Source: Mariprofundaceae bacterium (GTDB lineage Bacteria; Pseudomonadota; Zetaproteobacteria; Mariprofundales; Mariprofundaceae). From it: a stretch of DNA of 41,071 nt. The stretch is taken from contig JAUZQZ010000044.1 of NCBI GenBank assembly GCA_030950745.1, positions 1-41,071 of the forward strand, given 5' to 3'. This document shows, in pieces, positions 32,501-40,291 of this stretch. The translations under genes were made by a program, and so were the position numbers. The first letter of the stretch is position 1, and each line of letters begins with the position of its first letter. The notes beneath the pieces are model-generated. The model made no database searches. It saw only the letters and a program-made list of their open reading frames with translations, and was not told the DNA's origin.

Positions 32501-32870
32501 GGTCATAAAGCTTCACGAGGCTTTTTTCCTTATCCTGTCCAACCTTGAACATGACGGTTACAACACCCGTTGAATCCTTTGCCGTACCAAAGGTATGATC
32601 TACGCCCGTCATTCCGTGCAGAACGCGTTCAAGGGGGAGCACAATAAGATTACGCACCTCAGCGGGGCTGGCGCCCTGCATGCGCACGAACACATTGGCT
32701 GCGGGCACGTTAATCTGTGGATTCTCCTCACGCGGGGTGACGAACAGCGCGATGAAGCCGATAAGGAATATCAGCAGGCTGATGATGGGTGTCATAGCCG
32801 TATTTATCGCTGCTGCACCCAGACGTCCCGCAATGTTCAGGCGAAGGTGTTTGTTGTTCTCTGTAGACAT
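29532..32870 (-). CDS. RND efflux permease (AcrB/HAE1-like)
   Basis: This 1112-residue inner-membrane pump is the proton-driven component of a tripartite efflux system. There is an N-terminal membrane helix (TPIISLLIFLIGFIALF), a large periplasmic loop, five helices including ALGLLVDDAIVVMENIHRH with the paired aspartates of the proton relay in TM4, a second periplasmic loop (about 600-880), and a C-terminal helix bundle with AGIVVRNSTLLIDFIIDYRRQG. It is longer than AcrB by about 60 residues. The substrate is unknown; the metal-specific CusA methionine relay is not obvious. It is 15 bases after the MFP gene and coupled to the DUF2892 gene. Co-location with sulfur genes suggests efflux of a sulfur species or a thiol-reactive compound. 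Confidence 0.93.
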   Translation of the reverse strand: MSTENNKHLRLNIAGRLGAAAINTAMTPIISLLIFLIGFIALFVTPREENPQINVPAANVFVRMQGASPAEVRNLIVLPLERVLHGMTGVDHTFGTAKDSTGVVTVMFKVGQDKEKSLVKLYDRIMHNLDRIPPGASQPLVKPMDVDDVPVSVITLSSPVMDGLALKRLAERVREQLAPLPGVSVTNIIGGRNHEVLIALDPARLAAYHIPLDQLHRVLASANAGGPQGDLVGDNQVRRVWLDGYLKTADQVGRLIVGDWHGKPVYLRDIATISDGPSEVTTLHRIGFGPAGRTSGKAANAEPEAPAASITLAKKRGTNAVTVTRRIEKKLDTLKGELIPDNVRVTITRDSGRRADDAVNLLIEHLGVAIISIVIIMLLFLGWREAAIVTLNIPLILFIVLAIGLLAGQTINRITLFALILALGLLVDDAIVVMENIHRHLHKSAGSLRDKARLIIAATNETGKPTIIATIAVILAFLPMHFVTGMMGPYMGPIPFNTPVAMAASLVIAYMFTPWIALRWMPFRDTSPAMQEKAAPTESRVHRVYMRLATPLIENPRRRHLFWVVVAVLFVFALWEPVWQFMRPSGVNGPATPGTVALTMLPKGNENTFNITIDMPRGTPLAVTDAVARDVASVIRRHPMVTDYETFVGQAGPIDFNGMLRGAVLRQGPQLAEIRVHLVRKEERSIQSDAIVLELRNWLKPVFKQYPKANIKLVENPPGPPVRATLLAEIYGPDDAKRKALAKQVRKVFAHTWDVTDVDDSVGYKQQEVLVRLNREKAARLGVSTGEIAQALHDFLAGFDIGAVHVDTERHPVNLRVRMPRNMRIRASDLDRIYVSGKAGPVSLSAIASLQKSIAPAPLFTKDGHNVSYVSGEPKRGSQVYSLLDMDKHLDGKELLPGVRLKTGGMRFTDTQPDDTFGYPLLWNGEMRLTLDVFRDLGAAFIVALVLIYLLLVAYYGQFALPMLVMAPTALTLIGIFPGHMLTGQPFTATSMIGMIALAGIVVRNSTLLIDFIIDYRRQGFDVKTAVLEAGAVRARPILLTTLAIIAGSSIMITDPVFGGLGVSMAFGSLAATVLTLFIIPLVYYLWQKDKPLTAEALDPPEDKSQLKGVIS

Positions 32871-32885
32871 GCCTGTTAACCCGGG

Positions 32886-33935
32886 TTATTCATGAATCGG
32901 CGTGTTTGTGTTTTGGATGATCATGTTGGTCCGCAGGGAATGGCCGGTACTCCAGGCAATACGATTACCCGCGTACAATCCGGCAACGACCTCTATGCGA
33001 TCCTCATGCTTTGGCCCCATGCGAATTTGCCGGTAATGAATGACCCCGCGTTTATCCACCACATAGATACCGTTCAGACCGGAACGGTGAATCACCGCAC
33101 TTGCAGGAATCAGGATGGCATGGCGCATCCCCATACGGAACTTGACCTCGGCAAACATTCCGGCACGAAGATTGTGCGTGGAATCCAGTGAAATTTTGAT
33201 ATGAAATTGATGCGACAGGGGATCAGCGGCATTGACCAGTTGACGAATGTGACCGGTACGCATCTGATGCAGGGCCGGAATGGATATGTCCACCATATCT
33301 CCGGGCTGCAATACGCTTGCGGCCTTTCCGGACACATCAGTTTCAACCAGCAACTGACTGGGATCCTCGACCGTCAAAATAGGGGTTCCCGGCTTGGCCA
33401 TATCTCCCGTATTCATGGCTTTGTGTACGACGATACCATTGACCGGCGAAGTAATTTCGGCATAACGCAACTGGTTCTCTGCTTGCGTTACCCGTGACCG
33501 GGCGACTTTGAATCGCAGTCGCACCTTGTCAAACTGTTGTCTGCTCACTGCCTGTTCAGCCAGCAGTTCTCGGTACCGTTCCAGATTGGTTGATGCATCG
33601 GTAAAATCGGCACGCGCCTGCGCCAGCGATTGCTTTGCATTCACAGGGTCCACACGCACCAGGATCTGGTTCTTTTTGACCCGATCGCCTTCGCGTACAA
33701 GCAGCGAACGAATATAACCGGAAATCCGGGAAGATATGACGACCCGGTGGTCGCTGCTGATCACGCCACTGGTAATATAATATTCGGGCACGTCGGAGGC
33801 ATGCAGCGTGAGTGTTTGGGCGGTAACGGATGGGTGCGCTTCTTTCGCGGGCTGTGTTTCGTTTGCGGAACATGCGGCCAATGCGACGGATGATGAGATA
33901 AACAGCCATGCAGCGGCCATGCGTTGTGGTTTCAT
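32886..33935 (-). CDS. RND periplasmic adaptor (MFP) lipoprotein
   Basis: This 349-residue membrane-fusion protein has a lipoprotein signal (SSSVALAACSAN; lipobox LAAC with Cys22). The barrel and lipoyl half-motifs flank a helical hairpin: SGYIRSLLVREGDRVKKNQILVRVDP, then the hairpin (about residues 95-155), then YAEITSPVNGIVVHKAMNTGDMAKPGTPILTV. LRAGMFAEVKFRMGMRHAILIPASAVIHR is the usual C-terminal beta-barrel region. The start overlaps the tolC stop (ATGA). It bridges the RND pump and the outer-membrane channel. Confidence 0.94.
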   Translation of the reverse strand: MKPQRMAAAWLFISSSVALAACSANETQPAKEAHPSVTAQTLTLHASDVPEYYITSGVISSDHRVVISSRISGYIRSLLVREGDRVKKNQILVRVDPVNAKQSLAQARADFTDASTNLERYRELLAEQAVSRQQFDKVRLRFKVARSRVTQAENQLRYAEITSPVNGIVVHKAMNTGDMAKPGTPILTVEDPSQLLVETDVSGKAASVLQPGDMVDISIPALHQMRTGHIRQLVNAADPLSHQFHIKISLDSTHNLRAGMFAEVKFRMGMRHAILIPASAVIHRSGLNGIYVVDKRGVIHYRQIRMGPKHEDRIEVVAGLYAGNRIAWSTGHSLRTNMIIQNTNTPIHE

Positions 33936-35311
33936 CGAACGACCTCCGGTGTAAGCTGGCCTGCCGACGCCAGCAGACGCGCCTTGGCAATGATGAGCGC
34001 ATAACGGGCGCGAATGGCTTTCGCACGGGCCTGATCGGCACGGGATTGTGCATCCAGCACGTCACTGCTCCGCTCCAGACCCTGCTGTTCCCTTAATTTC
34101 CGGATACGCAGCGACTCTATGTTTTGCCGGAGCACCTGCTTGCTGGCCACAAGCCTGTTTTTTGCTTCCTGAAGACTGCGCCACGAGGTCAGCACTTTGT
34201 TGTGAATGGCTTGTGCGATGTCTTCCAGCTCCAGTTCCCGTGCCGTAGTTGTCGCACGAGCGGCATGCAGCCGGGCCCGATCCGTTCCGCCGGAGAACAG
34301 ATTAAACCGAACCTCCGCAGTAATGGTGGCATTTGCATTCTTTGGCGCGACCGTATCACTATTCCATTCTTCAGTAGCTTGCAGATTAACAGCGGGACGG
34401 AACGGCGCTCTGGCCACATCGGTATGCGCCCGTGCGGCATCCAGACGATGTTTTGCCGCCTGCAATTCCGGTTGGTTCCGGATTGCGGCTTCCAGCCATT
34501 CATCCCGGTCTTGATCGGGAAGCATCAACTCGACAGTGCCGCTGGTGGAAAGCGGCGTGCCGGGTGGCAGTCCCAGCAGGCGCTGCAACTGCTCCCGTGT
34601 CGATGCCACGGCATGAGAGGCTGATTCCAGGGAAACTCCGGCTTCGAGCATATGCGAACGAGCATCCATCACATCACTGGTAATAGCCAAACCACGGCGT
34701 TTCAGCGCCTGTGTATCCGCCAGATGATCGCGTGCGGCCGCAAGCGCCTGTTCCATTGCTTTGCGCTCCGCCTGTAATTCCCTGAGCCGGGAAAATGTTT
34801 CAATGACGTGCAGGATGGTCGTCTGCCGTTGCGCCATGTATTGCCATTCAGCACTTTTGGCGCTTGCGTCCCCGGCATGTTTCCCGGCCCACAAAGCACC
34901 CCCCTGATACACAGGGACGGTGATGGAAATATCCGTATGATAATTATTAATGGTGCCCGGGTTGTTCAGATTGGATAAGGTAAAATCCGAAGCAGTGAAA
35001 CGTTTTTGTAGTAATTTGCTTCCGAATACATTGATAGGGGAGTCGGTGCGTGATACGCCATAGGATGCATCAATTCTGGGCAGTAATCTGCCAAAGGCCG
35101 CTTCCGCAGTTGCCCGGACTCCATCACGTTGTTTTTCCGCAATCTGTAAACCACGGTTCCCTTCCAGCGCCATGATCACTGTATCCTTAACCGAAAGAGA
35201 ATTTGACGGGATGAGGGAGTCAGCATGGGCAGCGCTTGCTGCGGACAGCAGGGATATAATCACATAAATATAAAGTGATCTGTAAGGCCGGGAAAAGGTG
35301 CCGGTATTCAT
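33932..35311 (-). CDS. TolC-family outer-membrane efflux protein
   Basis: This protein of about 459 residues has an N-terminal signal peptide (YIYVIISLLSAASAAHA) after a short basic stretch. The ATG at 35311 follows a good ACAGGAGA box and overlaps the ArsR stop as ATGA; an in-frame ATG at 35344 is unlikely. Two OEP repeats are visible: VKDTVIMALEGNRGLQIAEKQRDGVRATAEAAFGRLLPRIDASYG in the first half, and AAIRNQPELQAAKHRLDAARAHTDVARAPFRPAVNLQ in the second, with long helices and coiled-coil heptads. It forms the trimeric exit duct for the MFP/RND pair. Confidence 0.93.
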   Translation of the reverse strand: MNTGTFSRPYRSLYIYVIISLLSAASAAHADSLIPSNSLSVKDTVIMALEGNRGLQIAEKQRDGVRATAEAAFGRLLPRIDASYGVSRTDSPINVFGSKLLQKRFTASDFTLSNLNNPGTINNYHTDISITVPVYQGGALWAGKHAGDASAKSAEWQYMAQRQTTILHVIETFSRLRELQAERKAMEQALAAARDHLADTQALKRRGLAITSDVMDARSHMLEAGVSLESASHAVASTREQLQRLLGLPPGTPLSTSGTVELMLPDQDRDEWLEAAIRNQPELQAAKHRLDAARAHTDVARAPFRPAVNLQATEEWNSDTVAPKNANATITAEVRFNLFSGGTDRARLHAARATTTARELELEDIAQAIHNKVLTSWRSLQEAKNRLVASKQVLRQNIESLRIRKLREQQGLERSSDVLDAQSRADQARAKAIRARYALIIAKARLLASAGQLTPEVVR

Positions 35312-35625
35312 GAATGGTCTCCTGTACCGCACATTTCGGGGCAATAGATATTTTTCAGGGAACCGACCAGATCCCCGAAGGCCGGGTTGGCGATACGGTA
35401 ATAAACCTGTTGCCCGCGTTTTTCATTGGTCACGATACCCATCAGCCGCATCTTGGTCAGATGCTGGGAGAGATTCGATTGCGAGGCACCCGTTGCCTCC
35501 ATCAATTCCTGTACGCACATTGGGCCACTCAGCAGATAACACAGCACGGAAAGCCGTATTTCGTGGGCGATTGCGCGTAGCCCTTCACTGGCGGCACGAA
35601 TTTTCTCTTCAGGTATAGCCTGCAT
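35308..35625 (-). CDS. ArsR-family regulator, persulfide-sensing BigR/SqrR type
   Basis: This 105-residue winged-helix repressor probably senses reactive sulfur. The DNA-binding segment is ELMEATGASQSNLSQHLTKMRLMGIV, followed by the wing EKRGQQVYYRI. Cys37 lies in the helix-2 start (GPMCVQELM) and Cys95 in the last helix (NIYCPEMC), the two places where BigR and SqrR have the cysteine pair that forms a di- or tetrasulfide link; Cys29 and Cys99 are extra. No ArsR/SmtB metal motif (CVC) is present. I chose ATG 35625, which matches the promoter and family length; a longer frame upstream is rejected. It is the first gene of the efflux and sulfur-detoxification operon. Confidence 0.85.
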   Translation of the reverse strand: MQAIPEEKIRAASEGLRAIAHEIRLSVLCYLLSGPMCVQELMEATGASQSNLSQHLTKMRLMGIVTNEKRGQQVYYRIANPAFGDLVGSLKNIYCPEMCGTGDHS

Positions 35626-35630
35626 AGGCG

Positions 35631-35660
35631 CAATATAGTAGTATATAAATATATTGTAAA
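35631..35660 (-). promoter_or_regulatory. Promoter and operator of the ArsR-headed operon
   Basis: On the minus strand, -35 TTTACA (35660-35655) and -10 TATATT (35637-35632) are separated by exactly 17 bases. The A of the ATG at 35625 falls seven bases after the -10, so the transcript is predicted to be leaderless; no Shine-Dalgarno is present. The inverted repeat CAATATA (35631-35637) and TATATTG (35650-35656), with a 12-base AT-rich spacer, covers the core promoter and is a likely autorepression site. Confidence 0.62.
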
Positions 35661-35770
35661 GTAATAATCTATTAACATGGGGTTGATCATCTGTTTCATG
35701 TGGAAGGTGGGCCTGGCCGGTTTTTTTTGCTGCATGCTTCGGTGTGCTGTTTAAGTTAGTATGCAGCGCT

Positions 35771-37420
35771 ATGAAGTCTGGAAAAAACGACATGCTGCAA
35801 GCACATTTTCAGGGTCGGAGACCGGCACTGCTCATCATTATGGATGGCTGGGGCATGGGTTTCGGTGGTCCGGAGGATGCCGTTGCACAGGCCGATACAC
35901 CCACGCTGGATAGCTTGTGGGAAACGTGCCCGCACACGCAGCTTTTAACCCATGGACCTTATGTTGGTTTGTCGTCAGCAAATGATCTGGGGGGTTCCGA
36001 AGTAGGACATTTAACCATGGGGGCCGGCAATATCCTCGATCAGGGTTCGACTCGCATCAATAAAGCCATCGCCGATGGCAGCTTCTACCAGTCGCCTGCA
36101 TTACAGAGGATTATGGAGCACTGCCTGCAAAAACAAAGTACGCTGCATCTCCTTGGCTTACTTTCCGATGGTAACGTGCACTCGCATCTGGAGCATTTCC
36201 TGGCGGTTATTCAACACGCACACGATCAGGGGATTACCAGCCTTTGTTTGCATGCATTATTTGATGGCCGCGATGTTGGCATCCAGACGGCAGATGTCTA
36301 TGTGGCCCGTGTTGAAGATGCGTTTTCCGCCATTAATCAGCAACCGGATCGTGATTACCGGATTGCTTCGGCTGGCGGGCGCGAAGTGATTACCATGGAT
36401 CGTGATCACGACTGGCGCAAGGTTGAAGCAGGTTGGCAGACACATGTACACGGTCAGTCAGAAAACAAGTTCCAGTCCGTCTCCGAAGCCATTAAATTTT
36501 TCCGCAGTCAAACACCGGGTCTGGTGGATCAGGATATGCAGGGATTCGTGATTGTGAATGAAGCCAACCATCCTGTGGGAGCAATGAAAGATCAGGATGC
36601 TGTCATCATAATGAATTTCCGTGGTGATCGCGCCATTGAGATTACGGAAGCCTTCTGTCTGGATGATTTCGACGGGTTTGACCGTGGGGAACGCCCCAGT
36701 GTGTTATTTGCGGGCATGATGGTGTATGACGAGGATCGCAACCTGCCTGCATTGCAGATCATGGGAGCAACCCGGGTGGACAATCCGTTCGGCAAGCGGA
36801 TTTTTGATTTAGGGATCAGACAGTTCCGCCTGACGGAAACTCAGAAATTTCCGCACGTTACTTTCTTCTTCAACGGCGGGCGGCGCGAACCGCTTGATCC
36901 GGCCATGGAGGAATACATCCTGATTCCTTCGGACAAGGGTATTTCGTTTGCTGATGCGCCTGCCATGAAGGCCTGCGAAATCGCGGACAGGGCCGTAGAA
37001 CTGATTGGCTCCGGCAAATATGGTTTTGGCCTGATTAATTTTGCCAATGCGGATATGGTGGGGCACTGTGGCCGGATTGGGCCGACTGTTGCGGCGGTGG
37101 AGGCAGTGGATACGGCAATCGGGCAAATTGTTGCCGCGCTTGAGGCATCCGGCGGGTGCGCCCTGATTACCGCCGATCATGGCAATGCCGAGGAAATGCT
37201 CGTGCATACAGATCATGGTGATGAAGCTTGCACCCGGCACTCCATCAATCCCGTACCCTGCATCCTCTTTGACCCCCGATACGACGGGACTTATCATTTA
37301 AGGCAGCCTCAATCCGGAGGTGATATCCATACGACCCCCGGGCTTTCGCATCTGGCGGCAACATTGTTTGTGATGCTTGGCCTGAATCCTCCCGAAGACA
37401 TGAATCCGCCATTGATATGA
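35771..37420 (+). CDS. gpmI: 2,3-bisphosphoglycerate-independent phosphoglycerate mutase (long variant)
   Basis: This 549-residue manganese enzyme interconverts 2- and 3-phosphoglycerate in glycolysis and gluconeogenesis. ATG 35771 (MKSGKND) or 35792 are candidate starts; the frame is open to 35744. Key motifs are LLIIMDGWG (metal Asp25), LGGSEVGHLTMGAG with the phospho-acceptor Ser76, FDGRDVG, MNFRGDRAIEIT, HVTFFFNGG and TADHGN. The motif usually reading MDRDxRWDR is MDRDHDWRKVEAGWQTHVHG here, and the length exceeds the usual 505-515 residues. Both features recall the iPGM subtype found in spirochaetes and Bacteroidetes (from memory). It is divergent from the ArsR operon and otherwise unlinked in function. 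Confidence 0.93.
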   Translation: MKSGKNDMLQAHFQGRRPALLIIMDGWGMGFGGPEDAVAQADTPTLDSLWETCPHTQLLTHGPYVGLSSANDLGGSEVGHLTMGAGNILDQGSTRINKAIADGSFYQSPALQRIMEHCLQKQSTLHLLGLLSDGNVHSHLEHFLAVIQHAHDQGITSLCLHALFDGRDVGIQTADVYVARVEDAFSAINQQPDRDYRIASAGGREVITMDRDHDWRKVEAGWQTHVHGQSENKFQSVSEAIKFFRSQTPGLVDQDMQGFVIVNEANHPVGAMKDQDAVIIMNFRGDRAIEITEAFCLDDFDGFDRGERPSVLFAGMMVYDEDRNLPALQIMGATRVDNPFGKRIFDLGIRQFRLTETQKFPHVTFFFNGGRREPLDPAMEEYILIPSDKGISFADAPAMKACEIADRAVELIGSGKYGFGLINFANADMVGHCGRIGPTVAAVEAVDTAIGQIVAALEASGGCALITADHGNAEEMLVHTDHGDEACTRHSINPVPCILFDPRYDGTYHLRQPQSGGDIHTTPGLSHLAATLFVMLGLNPPEDMNPPLI

Positions 37421-37517
37421 AACGGGATTGCTTCATCACTTTGCTCCCCGCAATGACTACAGGGAACTTTTTACGCTAAACTCATAGCATGCTTATCATA
37501 ATCGACAGGCGGAGAGG

Positions 37518-39656
37518 GTGAAGCCTTTTCGCACCGGAGATGTCTGGGGTGGACTTTCCGCTGCGGCACTTGTGTTACCGCAAGCCATGGCGTTCGGTAT
37601 CGCCCTGTGGCTCCCATATACACATGATCCGGCCACTGCGGCTCTTTCCGGTTTGATCGCTGCGGCATGCCTGTGCATTGCTTCCGGCCTGTTTTTTGGT
37701 ACGCAGGGTCTGGTCAGTTCCCCGACGGGGCCCACGCTGGTGTTACTTTCCGGAAGTATTGCAGTATTGAACTCAATGGGGATTTCAGGTGAACAGCTAG
37801 TCACGGCAACGTTGCTGACTGTGGCCATGGCCGGCGTCATTCAATTGCTGATTGGTGCCTTGAAATTGGGGTATCTGATCAAATTTATCCCTTATCCGGT
37901 GGTGTCGGGGTTCATGACGGGCACAGGTATTTTAATGGTGATGTCCCAGAGTCAGGCAGTGATGGGGGGTGATGTGGCCCTGACCATGCAGGAGGGGGCC
38001 TGGATTCCTGCCGCAACGGCAGGAGTAACATTGGCGGGGATGATCTGGCTGCCGCGCTGGATCGGGAAGATTCCCGGAACCGCATTGGGTTTGATTGCCG
38101 GTACATTGGCATTTCATATCTTTTCCATGATGCAGATCGGGTCTCGTCCGGCAGGGTGGGTAGTTGGAAATTTGCCACATATCTCCGGTATCCATTTTGG
38201 CCTTAATATATCTGCAATTCATCAGCTTCCCTGGTTATTGATGCTGGGTTCTGCCCTTGCGCTGGCGGTTCTGGCTTCGCTGGACACCTTGTTGACCAGT
38301 GTGGTGGCCGATGTATCCACGGGTGCACGACACAGTGCCCGGCGGGAACTGATGGGTCAGGGTGTGGGCCATTTGCTGGCCTCGGTTTTCGGAGGTATGG
38401 CGGGCGCAGGCACAACAGGGGCGACGCTGGTGGCCATTGAGAGCGGAGGCCGTTACTGGGCCGGGTTGGTAACGGGAACCAGTTTGATTGTCCTGCTTTT
38501 GTTCATGGGGCCGGTCGCATCCATTCTTCCGATCAGTGTCTTCGCCGGCATTATTCTGCATGTGGCGATATTCAGCATGTTTGATAAAGATATTATTTTA
38601 TGGCTCAAAACGCCGCAGGCCCGCATGGATGGAGTGATTGCCCTGGCCGTAACGACTGTGACGGTATCCTATGATTTGATGGTTGCCGTGGGCCTGGGTG
38701 TTGCACTGGCTGCGGTCGAGTTTATCCATGCCCAGATGCAGTCCGCTGTGGTGCATCGCAGATGGAGCCTGGATGACCGGAAGTCATTACGCCGACGACC
38801 GAAATGTGCCTGTGAGCCCTTGGGGAAGAATCCGGATGCGGTTGTCGGCTATGACCTCAAAGGAGTCCTCTTTTTTGGCACGACAGACCGCCTGTTTGAG
38901 ATGATGTCTGAAGATTTAAAACGGGCAACATACATTATTCTCGACATGCGACGCGTTAGTCAGGTGGATTTGACAGCCATTCGTTTGATTGAGCACATGT
39001 CCGGCATGATGCGCGAGCGTGGCGGGGAACTGATTTTAGCACACATTCCAAAGAGCATGGGGCTGGTCAAACGTGAAGGGCATCGGCATGAACGTATTGT
39101 GCCCTATCATGCTGATATCCATTTGCGCACGTTTGTGGATTCCGACAGCGCGCTGGAATATGCCGAAGATCAACTGCTTATGGCACTTGGCGAAGAAGAT
39201 GCACATGGCGTTCCGTGTGTCGAACTGGCTGATTCCGAACTTCTGGCAGGATTCGGAAAAGATGAAATTGCTTGTCTGGAACCTTTTTTTCATACCGTGG
39301 AGGTGCCTGCGGGCGATTATCTTTTCCACTGTGGTGATCCGGGGGAGGAACTCTTTGTTATCCTGTGCGGTGATGTGGAAATCCTGCTGCCATACAGCAA
39401 GCGGAGAAGGCTTCGTCTGGCCAAGTTCGGGCCTGGCATGGCCGTGGGTGAAATTGCCTTTCTGGAGCCCGGACCACGCGCGGCGGATGCGCGTGCAACC
39501 GAAGATTGTGAGCTGGTCATGCTGAAACACAGTGCGTTGAAACGGCTTTGCCACAAGCACCCCGATCTGGGAATGCGCCTGTTGTTATCCCTCGGGCATG
39601 ATCTAAGCCAGGATTTACGCCGTGCAGATGCAGAATTGAGACGGTTGGCTTCCTGA
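37518..39656 (+). CDS. SulP anion transporter fused to STAS and cyclic-nucleotide-binding domains
   Basis: This 712-residue inner-membrane protein has three parts. Residues 1-390 are a SulP transport domain that starts VWGGLSAAALVLPQAMAFGIA and includes VSSPTGPTLVLLSGS, FIPYPVVSGFMTGTGIL and SLDTLLTSVVADVSTGARHSARRELMGQGVGHLLASVFGGMAGAGTTG. Residues of about 440-550 are a STAS domain (ILDMRRVSQVDLTAIRLIEHM). Residues of about 585-705 are a cNMP-binding domain with an intact phosphate cassette, VGEIAFLEPGPRAAD. The likely substrates are sulfate, bicarbonate or a related anion, gated by cyclic nucleotide (inference). The GTG start at 37518 overlaps its GGAGAGGG Shine-Dalgarno closely. Its 3' end faces the convergent methyltransferase gene two bases away. 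Confidence 0.92.
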   Translation: MKPFRTGDVWGGLSAAALVLPQAMAFGIALWLPYTHDPATAALSGLIAAACLCIASGLFFGTQGLVSSPTGPTLVLLSGSIAVLNSMGISGEQLVTATLLTVAMAGVIQLLIGALKLGYLIKFIPYPVVSGFMTGTGILMVMSQSQAVMGGDVALTMQEGAWIPAATAGVTLAGMIWLPRWIGKIPGTALGLIAGTLAFHIFSMMQIGSRPAGWVVGNLPHISGIHFGLNISAIHQLPWLLMLGSALALAVLASLDTLLTSVVADVSTGARHSARRELMGQGVGHLLASVFGGMAGAGTTGATLVAIESGGRYWAGLVTGTSLIVLLLFMGPVASILPISVFAGIILHVAIFSMFDKDIILWLKTPQARMDGVIALAVTTVTVSYDLMVAVGLGVALAAVEFIHAQMQSAVVHRRWSLDDRKSLRRRPKCACEPLGKNPDAVVGYDLKGVLFFGTTDRLFEMMSEDLKRATYIILDMRRVSQVDLTAIRLIEHMSGMMRERGGELILAHIPKSMGLVKREGHRHERIVPYHADIHLRTFVDSDSALEYAEDQLLMALGEEDAHGVPCVELADSELLAGFGKDEIACLEPFFHTVEVPAGDYLFHCGDPGEELFVILCGDVEILLPYSKRRRLRLAKFGPGMAVGEIAFLEPGPRAADARATEDCELVMLKHSALKRLCHKHPDLGMRLLLSLGHDLSQDLRRADAELRRLAS

Positions 39657-39658
39657 TT

Positions 39659-40291
39659 CTACCGGCAAACGCGGCCTTTTGCAGTGACTGTCATCATGCC
39701 CCACAGCCAGCTGATTTTGTATCGCTCGACCCCGATATCATGAAACCCTGCCGTTGCAATCAGTGCTTCACATTCCTTTGCACCGTATGTTCTGAAATGG
39801 GCACGATTGAAGGCGCGCAGGTAAAGATCGCAGATACGGCAGGCGAGGTGATCACCACACCAGTCCGTGATCAGGAGCCTCCCTTCCGGTTTCAGGACAC
39901 GTGCAATCTCATCCAGTGCCATGGCCGGTTGCCGCCAGTAATGAAATGCGTTGCATGAAACCACAACATCGAAACTATCGTCGCGGAAAGGCAGCGATTC
40001 AGCCCATCCTTCCATGAAATCAATGCCATTCAGACACTTTCCGCGAGCCATACCCAGCATTTCCGGTGACGGGTCCATGCCTGCGATATGTGTATCCGGA
40101 AAGGTACTGATTACTTTTTCCAGCAGGAAGCCTGTACCGCAGCCGACATCCAGTAATCGCTGGCCCGGTTTCAGATGCAATCGCTTCATTGTTTCACGGG
40201 TCGTTGCCTCGACGTATGTGGACCACCGCACATCATAGTTCGGTGCAAGGCGGGCATATTCCCGTTGCGTGGAAGTATGTTTGATGCTCAT
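39659..40291 (-). CDS. Class I SAM-dependent methyltransferase (Methyltransf_11 type)
   Basis: This 210-residue cytoplasmic methyltransferase has motif I LLDVGCGTGFLLEKV (residues 46-60), the acidic ribose-binding loop MDPSPEMLGMARG, the motif around FMEGWAESLPFRDDSFDVVVSCNAFHYW, and LKPEGRLLITDWCGD. It resembles UbiE/BioC-like small-molecule methyltransferases. The substrate is not evident. The ATG overlaps the stop of the NHL-repeat gene upstream (ATGA), so they share a transcript. Confidence 0.9.
   Translation of the reverse strand: MSIKHTSTQREYARLAPNYDVRWSTYVEATTRETMKRLHLKPGQRLLDVGCGTGFLLEKVISTFPDTHIAGMDPSPEMLGMARGKCLNGIDFMEGWAESLPFRDDSFDVVVSCNAFHYWRQPAMALDEIARVLKPEGRLLITDWCGDHLACRICDLYLRAFNRAHFRTYGAKECEALIATAGFHDIGVERYKISWLWGMMTVTAKGRVCR

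Noticed and set aside
35625-35793. Longer N-terminus of the ArsR regulator (start at 35793)
   Set aside because: The extra 56 residues run through the promoter and AT-rich operator and have no similarity to ArsR proteins, which normally begin a few residues before the first helix.
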